DNA of 26,316 nt from 70-18 sp041691815 (GTDB taxonomy: Bacteria > Pseudomonadota > Alphaproteobacteria > Acetobacterales > Acetobacteraceae), in NCBI GenBank assembly GCA_041691815.1, contig JBEPTZ010000060.1, positions 1-26,316 of the forward strand. The letters run 5' to 3'. Shown here in pieces: positions 1 through 12,714 of this stretch. Numbering within the stretch: position 1 is the stretch's first letter; the number at the start of each line of letters is the position of its first letter. Position numbers and translations under genes: made by a program. A model generated the notes under the pieces. The model was not told the origin of the DNA, did not search any database, and saw only the letters and a program-made list of their open reading frames with translations.

Positions 1-531
1 ATCTGGCCCTTCGTGCCGCACCGCCTGCGCCTGAAAGTCCCCGGCCTCACCGGCCCCCGGCGCCGATGTCCCGCCGCCCTGTGCCGGTCCGGCCAGGCGA
101 AGCCCGCCGCCGCCAGCCCGGCCACCCCGAGACCGACGCCGCCGCCGTTCCCGCCGGAGCCGGACACACCCCCAGGCTCCGCCGCACGTGGCTGGCGCGG
201 ATCATACCCATTCTGATCGCCGCGATGCCGGCAGGCCGCAGACCCCAAACAGCAGCCGATCCAGCCCCCACCAGCAGATTTTTGCCCGCGCGGCGCCCAC
301 CGACCGGTCGCGCCCGCGGCCTGCGTCGCCAGGGCGCCGTCACCGTCGCACGAACTGTCCGATCGCCGCTGACTGAGGGCCCAGCAGGCGGGTCACCCGG
401 CGTGTGCCTGGACGGCTGGAGGCATGAAGCTTCCGTGGCGATCAGTGTGTGTCACCGCTGCGCATCAGTCGGCGGGATACAATGCTTTGCTATCGCCAAA
501 GCTATGGAGCTGAAAAGCTCGCCGCATCCGA
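1..531. other. No supported gene, GC-rich flank
   Basis: I find no gene I can defend here. Open frames exist on both strands, but they are low-complexity Arg/Pro/Ala translations with no recognisable domain and no convincing ribosome-binding site. One of them runs straight through the tRNA-Leu gene. A frame open from base 1 to about 216 could be the tail of a gene cut by the window edge, but its composition is unconvincing. This stretch is the 3' flank of a tRNA gene, a common integration position, yet no integrase or att-like repeat is visible. Confidence 0.5.
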
Positions 532-618
532 TGGTGCCCAGGAGAAGACTCGAACTTCCACGACCTTACGGCCACAGGTACCTGAAACCTGCGCGTCTAC
601 CAATTCCGCCACCTGGGC
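532..618 (-). tRNA. tRNA-Leu, anticodon CAG
   Basis: Read on the minus strand this is an 87-nt class II tRNA with an encoded CCA end. The acceptor arms GCCCAGG and CCTGGGC pair perfectly, followed by discriminator A and CCA. The anticodon arm has stem CAGGT/ACCTG around the loop TTCAGGT, giving anticodon CAG, which reads CUG leucine codons, the dominant Leu codon in this GC-rich genome. A long variable arm and a T arm (GGAAG, TTCGAGT, CTTCT) follow. The D arm contains the usual GGTAGA. A promoter lies about 40 bases upstream. Confidence 0.97.
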
Positions 619-659
619 ATCCGGTGCGGGCCATCGCCGCACTGCTGCGGTGGGCGGGC

Positions 660-688
660 GATGTAACCTCCGGGCCAGGTTCCGTCAA
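660..688 (-). promoter_or_regulatory. Sigma-70-type promoter of tRNA-Leu
   Basis: On the minus strand TTGACG (683-688) is separated by exactly 17 bases from TACATC (660-665). The spacing is ideal and the -35 box is 5 of 6 to consensus. Transcription would start near 653 and give a leader of about 35 nt before the mature tRNA 5' end at 618. The call rests on sequence match and position only. Confidence 0.65.
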
Positions 689-738
689 CAGGCAAAGCGC
701 ACCGAGCGGCCGCATGGCAGCCTTCCGGCCTTCCGGCT

Positions 739-773
739 TGCGTCGCGCTCTCGGCGCGCGGCTTCGCGACGCA
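739..773. repeat. Inverted repeat, 9-bp perfect arms
   Basis: TGCGTCGCG (739-747) and CGCGACGCA (765-773) are perfect inverted arms around a 17-base GC-rich loop. The element sits between the tRNA-Leu promoter and the NDUFA9-like gene. No T-run follows on either strand, so an intrinsic terminator is doubtful. It could be an operator, an RNA hairpin or a REP-like sequence. Confidence 0.45.
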
Positions 774-851
774 GCGCTTGAGCATGCGCCGCCGCCCGCT
801 TATCAGTAGGTTGAATTGACGTCGTCAGTTGGAATGGGCCAGGAGCAGAAT

Positions 852-1802
852 ATGATCCCTCGCAGCGTCGCCACCGTGTTCGGCGGGTCCGGCTTCATCG
901 GCCGGTATGTCGTCAAGCGGCTGGCCGCCGCCGGCCATATCGTGCGCGTCGCGGTGCGCGATCCGGAGGCGGCGCTGTTCCTCAAGCCGATGGGCGCGGT
1001 CGGCCAGATCGTGCCGCTCTACGCGCCGGTGACCAACGCCGCCGATGTCGGCCGCGCGGTGCAGGGTGCCGACATGGTGGTCAACCTGGTCGGCATCCTG
1101 GCCGAGCGGCGGGCCGGCGATTTCCAGCGCATCCACGGCGAGGGCGCCGGCATCATCGCCAAGGCGGCGGCTGCGGCCGGCGTCAGGCGGCTGGTGCAGG
1201 TCTCGGCGATCGGCGCCGACGCCGCCAGCCCCAGCCTCTACGCCCGCTCCAAGGCGGCCGGCGAGGCGGCGGTGCTCGCCGCCCTGCCGCAGGCGACGAT
1301 CCTGCGCCCGTCGGTGGTGTTCGGGCCGGAGGACCAGTTCTTCAACCGCTTCGCCGCGATGGCGCAGATCGCCCCGTGCATGCCGGTGATCTCCGGCGCC
1401 ACCCGCTTCCAGCCGGTCTATGTCGCCGACGTGGCGGATGCCATCGCGGCCGCGCTGCTGCTGCCCGAGGCGGCCGGCAAGACCTACCAGCTTGGCGGCC
1501 CGCAGGTCTGGACGATGCGCGAGCTGCTCGCCTGGATCCTGCAGCAGACCCAGCGCCGGCGCCCGCTGGTGGCGGTGCCGGCGGGCCTGGCGCGGCTGCA
1601 GGCCACGGTGCTGGAGCGGCTGCCTGGCAAGCTGCTGACCCGCGACCAGTTGCTGCTGCTGGCGCGTGACAATGTGGTGGCCGACGGGGCGCCAGGGCTG
1701 GCGGACCTGGGGGTGCAGGCGACGCCGATCGAACTGGTGGTACCGGCCTATCTCATGCGCTATCGGGCCGGCGGGCTGAAACGGGAAGCGTATATGGCAT
1801 GA
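852..1802 (+). CDS. Complex I NDUFA9-like atypical SDR protein
   Basis: A 316-residue NAD(P)-binding protein of the atypical short-chain dehydrogenase group, most like the bacterial complex I NDUFA9 subunit family. The N-terminal Rossmann motif GGSGFIG is at residues 11-17. A Y130-x-x-x-K134 pair occupies the SDR active-site position, and RPSVVFGPED follows as in extended SDRs. In mitochondria NDUFA9 is an accessory subunit of NADH dehydrogenase; bacterial homologues are often annotated as NAD-dependent epimerases and their role is less clear. The start at 852 is preferred because AGGAG lies 6 bases upstream; an in-frame TTG at 816 and ATG at 834 lack such a site. The gene stands alone, with 219 AT-richer bases before gltD. 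Confidence 0.85.
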   Translation: MIPRSVATVFGGSGFIGRYVVKRLAAAGHIVRVAVRDPEAALFLKPMGAVGQIVPLYAPVTNAADVGRAVQGADMVVNLVGILAERRAGDFQRIHGEGAGIIAKAAAAAGVRRLVQVSAIGADAASPSLYARSKAAGEAAVLAALPQATILRPSVVFGPEDQFFNRFAAMAQIAPCMPVISGATRFQPVYVADVADAIAAALLLPEAAGKTYQLGGPQVWTMRELLAWILQQTQRRRPLVAVPAGLARLQATVLERLPGKLLTRDQLLLLARDNVVADGAPGLADLGVQATPIELVVPAYLMRYRAGGLKREAYMA

Positions 1803-2021
1803 TCGTCCTATATCGGTCCTAGTTAACCGGTATCCGGCGACCAATGCGAATTACACGCAACGGATATCGAATAAATAAGGCAGCACATGTGACCTAATGG
1901 CCTTTCCAACCGGCGCAGCCTGCCGTATACGCAAGCATCTGCTGTCTGGCCGCCCCCGGCGCGTCATTCTCAGAGCTTCGCCAAGCCAAGCCCCGCCGCG
2001 CTCACCAGGAAGGCCACCGCC

Positions 2022-3458
2022 ATGCCCAGTCGCATGCAGCAATTCGTCCGTGTGGTTCAGCAGATGCCGGACAAGCGGGCGGCGGCGACGCGCAACACCG
2101 ATTTCGGCGAAATCTATTCCCGCTTCACCGCCGACGCCGCCGCCACCCAGGCCAGCCGCTGCAGCCAGTGCGGGGTGCCGTTCTGCCAGATCCATTGCCC
2201 GCTCTCCAACAACATCCCCGACTGGCTGAAGCTGACCGCCGAGGGCCGGCTGGAGGAGGCCTATGAGATGGCCGCCGCCACCAACAACTTCCCGGAAATC
2301 TGCGGCCGCATCTGCCCGCAGGACCGGCTGTGCGAGGGCAACTGCGTCATTGAGAAGGGCCACGAGGCGGTCACCATCGGCGCCGTCGAGCGCTTCATCA
2401 CCGAGAACGCCTTCGACCAGGGCTGGGTCAAGCCGATCGCGCCGCGCGCCGAGCGGCCGGAGTCGGTCGGCATCATCGGCGCCGGGCCGGGCGGCATGGC
2501 GGCGGCCGAGGAGATGCGCCGGCAGGGCTATCAGGTGCATGTCTACGACCGCTACGACCGGGTCGGCGGGCTGATGATCTACGGCATCCCCGGCTTCAAG
2601 CTGGAGAAGGAAGTGGTGCTGCGCCGGCACCGGCTGATGTTGGAGTCGGGCGTGGTGTTCCACCTGAACACCGAAATCGGCCGCGACATCAGCTTCGCCG
2701 AGCTGCGCGCCCGCCACGCCGCGGTGCTGGTCGCCACCGGCGTCTACAAGTCGCGCGACATCGGCGGCCCCGGCGCCGGGCTTGGCGGCATCGTGCCGGC
2801 GCTGGACTACCTCACCGCGTCGGACCGCACCGGGCTGGGCGACACGGTGCCGGACTTCGCTTCCGGCGCGCTCAACGCCCACGGCCGCCCGGTGGTGATC
2901 ATCGGCGGCGGCGACACCGCGATGGACTGCGTGCGCACCGCGGTGCGCCAGGGCGCCTCCAGCGTCAAATGCCTGTATCGCCGCGACCGCGCCAACATGC
3001 CCGGCTCGATGCGCGAGGTGAAGAACGCCGAGGAGGAGGGGGTGGAATTCGTCTGGCTGTCTGCCCCGGAAGCCTTCCAGGGCAAACTCGATGTCGAGTC
3101 GGTGCGTATCGTGCGCATGCATCTCGGCCTGCCCGACGCCTCCGGCCGGCAATCGGTGGAGCCGATCGAGGGCAGCCATTCCAGCATGCCGGCACGGCTG
3201 GTGATCAAGGCGCTGGGCTTCGACCCCGAAGACCTGCCGGCGGCTTTCGCCGAACCCCGCCTCGCGGTCTCCCGCTGGGGCACGCTGAAGACCGACCATC
3301 GCAGCTGCATGACCAACCTGCCCGGCGTATTTGCCGGCGGCGACATCGTGCGCGGCGCCTCACTCGTGGTATGGGCAATCCGTGACGGCCGCGACGCCGC
3401 CGCGCAGATGCATCTTTACATCCAACAGAACGCCGCCATGGCGGCCGCCGCGGAGTGA
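2022..3458 (+). CDS. gltD: Glutamate synthase (NADPH) small subunit
   Basis: The 478-residue beta subunit of NADPH-dependent glutamate synthase. It takes electrons from NADPH through FAD and passes them by iron-sulfur clusters to the large subunit for reductive synthesis of two glutamates from glutamine and 2-oxoglutarate. The N-terminal region has two cysteine groups, C47/C50/C55/C59 and C94/C98/C104/C108, as in the 4Fe-4S ligands of this family. The FAD-binding GAGPGG is at 153-158, the NADPH-binding GGGDTA at 295-300, and the C-terminal FAD motif starts at GGD 439. Length is normal. AGGAAGG lies upstream of the ATG. It is the first gene of a gltD - DUF2059 - gltB unit; the upstream 219-base gap is relatively AT-rich and probably holds the promoter, but I could not fix one. 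Confidence 0.96.
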   Translation: MPSRMQQFVRVVQQMPDKRAAATRNTDFGEIYSRFTADAAATQASRCSQCGVPFCQIHCPLSNNIPDWLKLTAEGRLEEAYEMAAATNNFPEICGRICPQDRLCEGNCVIEKGHEAVTIGAVERFITENAFDQGWVKPIAPRAERPESVGIIGAGPGGMAAAEEMRRQGYQVHVYDRYDRVGGLMIYGIPGFKLEKEVVLRRHRLMLESGVVFHLNTEIGRDISFAELRARHAAVLVATGVYKSRDIGGPGAGLGGIVPALDYLTASDRTGLGDTVPDFASGALNAHGRPVVIIGGGDTAMDCVRTAVRQGASSVKCLYRRDRANMPGSMREVKNAEEEGVEFVWLSAPEAFQGKLDVESVRIVRMHLGLPDASGRQSVEPIEGSHSSMPARLVIKALGFDPEDLPAAFAEPRLAVSRWGTLKTDHRSCMTNLPGVFAGGDIVRGASLVVWAIRDGRDAAAQMHLYIQQNAAMAAAAE

Positions 3459-3466
3459 ACGCCCAC

Positions 3467-4021
3467 ATGCCCCAGCCCCTCAAGCCATCCCTGCTCGCCT
3501 TGTGTCTCGGCTTCACCATGCTCGCCGGCGGCACTACCCTGGCGGCAACGCCGCCGGCCGCGCCGGCGGCCGCCCCGGCGGTGATCCAGGGCCCGGCCCC
3601 GTCGCCCGAGGCGATGGCCGCCGCCAAGGAACTGACCGACCTGCTCGGGGTGCCCAACCAGGCGCGTGGGCTGATCTCCAATTTCCGCGCCCAGATGGTC
3701 GGCGCCGCGATGCGCGCCGGCGCCAAGGATCAGGCGGAGGCGGTTTCGATCGTCGACCAGATGCTGATGCCCGGCTTCGTCGCCCATGAGAAGGAACTGA
3801 CCGACCTGCTGGTGCGGCCGTACGCGGCCAATTTCGCGGTCTCCGACCTCAAGGACCTGATCGCCTTCTACCGCTCGCCGCTCGGCCAGCGGCTGATCAA
3901 CGCGATGCCGGCGGTCACCCGCGACGGGCTGCAGGCCGGCCAGCAACTCGGCGCCAAGCTGTTCAAGGAAGAGATCGACAAGCACAAGGACGCGCTGAAA
4001 GCGCGCGGCCTGAAGTTCTGA
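3467..4021 (+). CDS. Secreted DUF2059 family protein
   Basis: A 184-residue protein with a signal peptide: a short N-terminus, hydrophobic LLALCLGFTMLAGG, and a probable cleavage after LAA. An Ala/Pro-rich linker leads into a helical domain from about residue 48 to 165 that matches the DUF2059 pattern (DLKDLIAFYRSPLGQR followed by a short alternating helix). The function of DUF2059 is unknown; the protein is expected in the periplasm. The frame can start with GTG at 3455, overlapping the gltD stop by four bases, or with ATG at 3467, which has GGAG 11 bases upstream. I prefer 3467. It sits between gltD and gltB, 46 bases before gltB, so it is almost certainly cotranscribed with them. Confidence 0.82.
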   Translation: MPQPLKPSLLALCLGFTMLAGGTTLAATPPAAPAAAPAVIQGPAPSPEAMAAAKELTDLLGVPNQARGLISNFRAQMVGAAMRAGAKDQAEAVSIVDQMLMPGFVAHEKELTDLLVRPYAANFAVSDLKDLIAFYRSPLGQRLINAMPAVTRDGLQAGQQLGAKLFKEEIDKHKDALKARGLKF

Positions 4022-4067
4022 CGCCTGCCGCCTGACATCTGCCGCCGTCCCGCCCCGGAGAGCCGCC

Positions 4068-8636
<4,569 letters not shown>

Positions 8637-8706
8637 ACGTTCCGCCGCCGCTGCCTTGAGGTTCCCGCCTTGAGGTAGCGGCAGCGCGATGCCATAAACG
8701 GCCACA

Positions 8707-9375
8707 ATGCGAATCGTCTTCCACCTGCCGCTCTCCGCGTTCTCCCGCAAGGTCCGCCTGGTGCTGGCGGAGAAGCGTCTGCCGTTCGAATTGCGGCTGG
8801 AAAAGACCTGGGAACGCCGCACCGACTACCTGGACATCAACCAGGCCGGCGACGTGCCGACCCTGCTGGAAGACAACGGCCTCGCGGTTCCCGGCGCCAA
8901 CGTGATCTGCGAATATCTCGAGGAAGCCTACCCCGACACCCCGCTGCTCGGCACCACGCTGGCCGAACGGGTGGAGGTGCGGCGGCTGATCGCCTGGTTC
9001 GATGAGAAATTCGATACCGAGGTGACCCGCAAGCTGAACGGCGAGAAATACTACAAGCGCGTCGCCGGCACCGGCCAGCCGGACGCCGCCGCCCTGCGCG
9101 CCGGCTACGCCAATCTGCGCGAGCACATGTTCTATCTCGGCTGGCTGGCCGAAGGGCGCAAATACCTGGCCGGCGCCAACATCTCGCTGGCCGATTTCGC
9201 CGCCGCGGCGCATCTGTCGGTGCTGGACTACACCGGCGATGTCGACTGGCAGTTGAGCCCGCAGGCGCACGACTGGTACGCCCGCATCAAGTCCCGCCCC
9301 AGCTTCCGCCCGCTGCTGGCCGACCGGGTGCCGGGCTTCATCCCGCCGGCGCATTACGCCAACCTGGATTTCTGA
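8707..9375 (+). CDS. fzlA: GST-fold protein, probable FtsZ-binding FzlA
   Basis: A 222-residue glutathione S-transferase-like protein. The thioredoxin-like N-domain (1-80) carries SAFSRKVRLVLAEK and the cis-proline region VPTLLED. The helical C-domain (90-205) includes ISLADFAAAAHLSVLDY. The tail ending HYANLDF resembles the conserved C-terminus of FzlA, the alphaproteobacterial GST-fold protein that binds FtsZ filaments and links the Z-ring to septal wall synthesis. FzlA is not a glutathione enzyme. If it is not FzlA it is a generic GST. It begins 70 bases after gltB and may share that transcript or have its own promoter. No strong ribosome-binding site is visible. Confidence 0.75.
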   Translation: MRIVFHLPLSAFSRKVRLVLAEKRLPFELRLEKTWERRTDYLDINQAGDVPTLLEDNGLAVPGANVICEYLEEAYPDTPLLGTTLAERVEVRRLIAWFDEKFDTEVTRKLNGEKYYKRVAGTGQPDAAALRAGYANLREHMFYLGWLAEGRKYLAGANISLADFAAAAHLSVLDYTGDVDWQLSPQAHDWYARIKSRPSFRPLLADRVPGFIPPAHYANLDF

Positions 9376-9398
9376 CCCCGGCCCGGCCGGCGGCCCGG

Positions 9399-10070
9399 TC
9401 AGGACGCCTGATAATACATGTTGTAGCAGAACCAGGCGTAGCTGTCGGCGTTCCTCAGCGCCTGCGCATTGGTCAACCCCGCCGCCTCGAAGTCAACGCC
9501 GTCGTCCTCAAGATAGCCGCTATCGCCGAAATCCGCGGTACTGGCGTATTTGTGGCTCGCCTCGTGGATCAGGGTGATGATCGCCAGACCCCGGTCGTCG
9601 AGTGCGTCGCGATCGAGATGGATATCGCCGCGCGAGACGGTTTTTCCGTTCCGCTTGCCCAGATTGTGCCGCGACGAGAACACCCCGCGCATAACGCCCT
9701 TGAAGCCGGTACGGAAACCGACATAGCCGTGGGCGTCGTCGTCCAGGGCCACCTTGAGGTTGAAATTGGTGTTGATGCCGTTCGTTACCAATTCATGCGT
9801 CTTGAGCACGGTATTGACGTCGCCCATGTCCGGCCTCGCAGAGTCGCACAGGAAGTATCGCGCCATGTAGCGGTTGCGGCGCACCTTCGCATCGCCCGAC
9901 GGCCAGGACAGCCACGCGATCACCGCCTGCAGGACCGTGCGGGCGCCGGACACCACCCCCGCCGCAGCCTGCTTTTCGAGATTGCTCAGCCCAAGTTCGC
10001 CCTGCTTCGTCTTGATCCGCACCTTCTGGTCGGTTCCGGAAAACAGGCTGCCAGTTTTGCTCCAACTCAT
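9399..10070 (-). CDS. Lys-M / M35-type zinc metallopeptidase domain protein
   Basis: A 223-residue protein with a zinc-peptidase motif H169-E-A-S-H173, followed by a candidate third ligand (D180 or D183, in a stretch like the aspzincin GTxDxxYG signature) and NADSYAWF at 207-214. This combination is the hallmark of the lysine-specific metallo-endopeptidase (M35/Lys-M) domain. No signal peptide or membrane helix is visible; a moderately hydrophobic stretch lies at about 37-56. The start at 10070 is chosen because GGAGGG lies 6 bases upstream; an ATG at 10106 is possible. The gene is less GC-rich (about 62% in three lines counted) than many neighbours and faces fzlA tail to tail, consistent with acquisition. 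Substrate and export route are unknown. Similar domains occur in secreted or effector-type proteins. Confidence 0.72.
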   Translation of the reverse strand: MSWSKTGSLFSGTDQKVRIKTKQGELGLSNLEKQAAAGVVSGARTVLQAVIAWLSWPSGDAKVRRNRYMARYFLCDSARPDMGDVNTVLKTHELVTNGINTNFNLKVALDDDAHGYVGFRTGFKGVMRGVFSSRHNLGKRNGKTVSRGDIHLDRDALDDRGLAIITLIHEASHKYASTADFGDSGYLEDDGVDFEAAGLTNAQALRNADSYAWFCYNMYYQAS

Positions 10071-10235
10071 TTCCATCCCTCCGCTATCGACAGGCGCACA
10101 TTCCACCGGTGGTTGCGCAAAATCAACGGGTCGTACCCGGTTTTGTGATCACATTTGCATGTCTGGCCGCGCGGCCGCGTGCCGCCGGCGCATGACGCCG
10201 ATCGGGATTTCCGGTCGGCATATCCTGTATTGCAA

Positions 10236-10649
10236 ATGCCGCGCAGTATTCGCATCCGGCGCCACTGGGGCGTCACCAGGCGCGCCCGCCACGAATGCAA
10301 CCAGTCGATCGAGGAGATGCATCATGCCCTCTGGCTGATCGACCACATCCTGCATCTCGATGGCCTGCCCAACATGCAGCGGCTGAACCAGGTGCTGGTC
10401 GGCCAGTCGGTGGAGGAAATCCTCAAGGCCGACCAGACCATCGAGCACAAGGCGATGGGCGACCTGCGCGAGGCGATCGCCTATTGCGAGAGCGTGCGGG
10501 ATTTCGTCTCGCGCGACCTGTTCCAGCGGATTCTGATCGACGAGGAGAAGCACGCCGACTTCCTCGACACCCAGTTCGACCCGATCGGCCGCATCGGCAT
10601 CGAGCGCTACACCCTGTTGAACGCGGCAGCCGCACCCGAGCAGGAGTAG
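10236..10649 (+). pseudogene. bfr: Bacterioferritin lacking helix A (truncated bfr)
   Basis: This frame reads as bacterioferritin from the end of helix A onward: WGVTRRARHE, then SIEEMHHA with the helix-B ferroxidase Glu and His and the heme-ligand Met, LREAIAYCESVRDFVSRDL, and DEEKHADFLDTQ with the helix-D Glu/His. The first roughly 30 residues of a normal 155-160 residue Bfr are absent, including the helix A glutamate and QYFLHAR-like segment. Upstream in-frame residues (from TTG 10155 or ATG 10236) do not resemble them. The rest of the sequence is intact with no stop, so loss was recent or a shortened protein is still made. It lies head to head with the metallopeptidase gene, which suggests that the 5' end was lost in a rearrangement there. 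Confidence 0.7.
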
Positions 10650-10725
10650 CGGCCGCGCCGATCTTGCCGATTGGCTAACCTTTGCGGCCCAGCATGGCGT
10701 CCCTTCCCCAGGTCGCGATGCCGCA

Positions 10726-12714
10726 ATGCCCCCTCCGCCTGCCACACTACCGGCCACCGGCCCGCCGGAAACCCTGATTGGCGGCTGCTACGCCGTCGAC
10801 TTCCAGCAGCTTCTGGGCGAAGCCGGCGGCGGCCTGCCCAGCTTCGCCGCCGCCGACCGCCGCAGCGGCCGTGGCGGGCTGATGGCCGTCCAGGTGCCGC
10901 CGCTGGCGCCGCCGCGCGCCCAGGCGCTGGCGCTGCTGGCCCAGGCGCAGATCGAGTCGGTGCTGCTGCCGCTGGCGCACGGCCCGGCCACCCCGCCCGG
11001 CGGCGCGCCGGCCTGGTTCGTGGTCAGCCAGGCGCCGCCCGGCACGCCGGTCTGGCCAGCAGGGGCGCTGACCCAGCGACCGTGGAGCGAGGAGGAACTG
11101 CTCGACTGCCTGCTCCGCCCGGCCGCCGCGGCGCTCGCCCGGTTGCAGGCCCGCCACCTGACCCACCGCGCCATCCGGCCGGACAATGTGTTCCGCGCCA
11201 GGCCCGGCGATCCGGTCACCCTCGGCCTCGCCTGGGCCACCCCGCCGGCGCTGTTGCAACCGGCGCTGTTCGAGCCGCCATACAGCGCCATGTGCCCGCC
11301 GGCAGGCCGCGGCGCCGGCAGCATCGCCGATGATGTCTACGCGCTCGGCGCGCTGCTGCTGACGCTGGCGCTCGGCCGCCTGCCGCTGGCCGGGCTCGAC
11401 GATAACGCTATCATCCGCGCCAAGCTGGAGCGCGGCAGCTTCGCCGCCCTGGCCGGCGAGGCACGGCTGCCGCCGGCGATCGCCGATCTCGCCCGCGGCA
11501 TGCTGGCCGAGGACCCCGAGCACCGCCCGCCCCCCGCCCTGCTCGCCGACCCGATCGCCGCCCGCGCCCGCCGCGTCGCCGCCCGCCCGCCACCGCGCGC
11601 CCAGCAGCCGCTGGCCACCTCCGCCGGCCCGGTATGGAACGCCCGCATGCTGGCGCACGCCATCGCCGGCGACCCGGCGCACGGTGCCCATCTGCTGCGC
11701 AGCGGCGCCGCCGACCGCTGGCTCCGCCGTGGCCTCGGCGTCCCCGGCCTGGCGGTTCGGCTCGACGACGCCGCCCGCCAGCACGAGCCTGACAGCGAGG
11801 ACGGGCGGGCCGATGCGCTGCTCGCCCTGCACGCAACCGCGGTGCTCGACCCGCTGGCGCCGCTCGCCTGGCGCGGCCTGGCGCTGTGGCCGGATGGCAT
11901 CGGCGCGCTGCTCGCCGCCGGCCCGGACCGCGACGCCGCCCTGGCCGAACTGCTGGACTCCGAGGCATTGGCGGTCTGGGCCGCCGCCCGGGCCGACCGC
12001 CTCGACCCGGCGCCGCTGGCCGCCGAGGCGCACCAGCAGCGCGCGCTGCTGCAACTGCGCGGCTGGGCCGGCGGCACGCCGCGGCTGCGCTACGCGCTGA
12101 ACCCGCTGCTGCCCTGTGCCAGCAAACTGCTGGCCGGTCGCTGCGTCGCCCGCCTCGCGGCATTGCTGCCGGCGCTGGAAGCCGCCGGCGCGCAGCCCGA
12201 CACCACCCGCCTGTTGCCGATCGACCGCGACATCGCCGCCTTCCTCGCCGCCCGCAGCGAAGACCGGGTGGAGGCGCCGCTGGCCGCCCTGGCCACCGCC
12301 CGCTCACCGGAGGCCGCCGCCCTGGCGCAGCTGCGCCTGCTGGCGCCGTTGCAGCAGCACCAGCCGCCGCTGCCGCATCTTGCCGCCTGGCTCGGCGCCC
12401 ATGTCGCGCCGTCGCTGTCGCGCTGGCAGCACCGCCGGCACCGCGCCGCCCTCGCCGCCAGCCTCACCACGGCGATCGAGGCCGGCGACCTGCCGCGCAT
12501 GCTTGCGGTGCTCGACGACCCCACGCTCGACAGCGACACCCAGGGCGTCCGCGCCGCGGTGATCGCCGTCCAGGCGCTCGACCAGGCGCTCGCGGCACTA
12601 CAGGCCGCCGCCCCGCTGCGCGCCCAGGCCGCCCGCCGCATCGGCCAGGACACCATGCTCGGCCTCGGCCTCAGCGCCGTCGCGGTGGCCGCCATGGCCG
12701 CCCTGCTCGGCTGA
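10726..12714 (+). CDS. Tail-anchored pseudokinase-like protein
   Basis: A 662-residue Ala/Leu/Pro-rich protein. Residues about 18-270 follow the Ser/Thr kinase fold, but the catalytic positions are lost. The beta-3 lysine position reads AVQV (Q56), the HRDxKxxN loop reads HRAIRPDN at 147-154 (Asp to Ala, Lys to Arg), and the DFG site reads GLA near 167-169. The subdomain IX segment ADDVYALGALLLTLALG (201-217) is well kept. Residues about 290-630 are helical with no domain I recognise. A single hydrophobic helix at about 643-661 ends the protein, as in tail-anchored membrane proteins with a cytoplasmic bulk. Its stop overlaps the next start by one base (TGATG), so the two are translationally coupled. 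Its role is unknown; a scaffold or sensor is plausible. Confidence 0.75.
   Translation: MPPPPATLPATGPPETLIGGCYAVDFQQLLGEAGGGLPSFAAADRRSGRGGLMAVQVPPLAPPRAQALALLAQAQIESVLLPLAHGPATPPGGAPAWFVVSQAPPGTPVWPAGALTQRPWSEEELLDCLLRPAAAALARLQARHLTHRAIRPDNVFRARPGDPVTLGLAWATPPALLQPALFEPPYSAMCPPAGRGAGSIADDVYALGALLLTLALGRLPLAGLDDNAIIRAKLERGSFAALAGEARLPPAIADLARGMLAEDPEHRPPPALLADPIAARARRVAARPPPRAQQPLATSAGPVWNARMLAHAIAGDPAHGAHLLRSGAADRWLRRGLGVPGLAVRLDDAARQHEPDSEDGRADALLALHATAVLDPLAPLAWRGLALWPDGIGALLAAGPDRDAALAELLDSEALAVWAAARADRLDPAPLAAEAHQQRALLQLRGWAGGTPRLRYALNPLLPCASKLLAGRCVARLAALLPALEAAGAQPDTTRLLPIDRDIAAFLAARSEDRVEAPLAALATARSPEAAALAQLRLLAPLQQHQPPLPHLAAWLGAHVAPSLSRWQHRRHRAALAASLTTAIEAGDLPRMLAVLDDPTLDSDTQGVRAAVIAVQALDQALAALQAAAPLRAQAARRIGQDTMLGLGLSAVAVAAMAALLG

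Noticed and set aside
66..809. 247-codon plus-strand frame at the left edge
   Set aside because: It runs through the whole tRNA-Leu gene on the other strand, has Arg/Pro-rich composition and shows no domain.
1803..2021. Sigma-54 (NtrC-type) promoter for the glt operon
   Set aside because: No TGGCA-N7-TTGC-like element could be placed in the AT-richer gap before gltD.
1851..3299. 482-codon frame antisense to gltD
   Set aside because: Shadow of gltD with the same low-complexity antisense composition.
8653..8682. Direct repeat GCCTTGAGGT after gltB, considered as terminator or regulatory repeat
   Set aside because: Only ten bases, two copies, no stable hairpin with T-run; chance is adequate.
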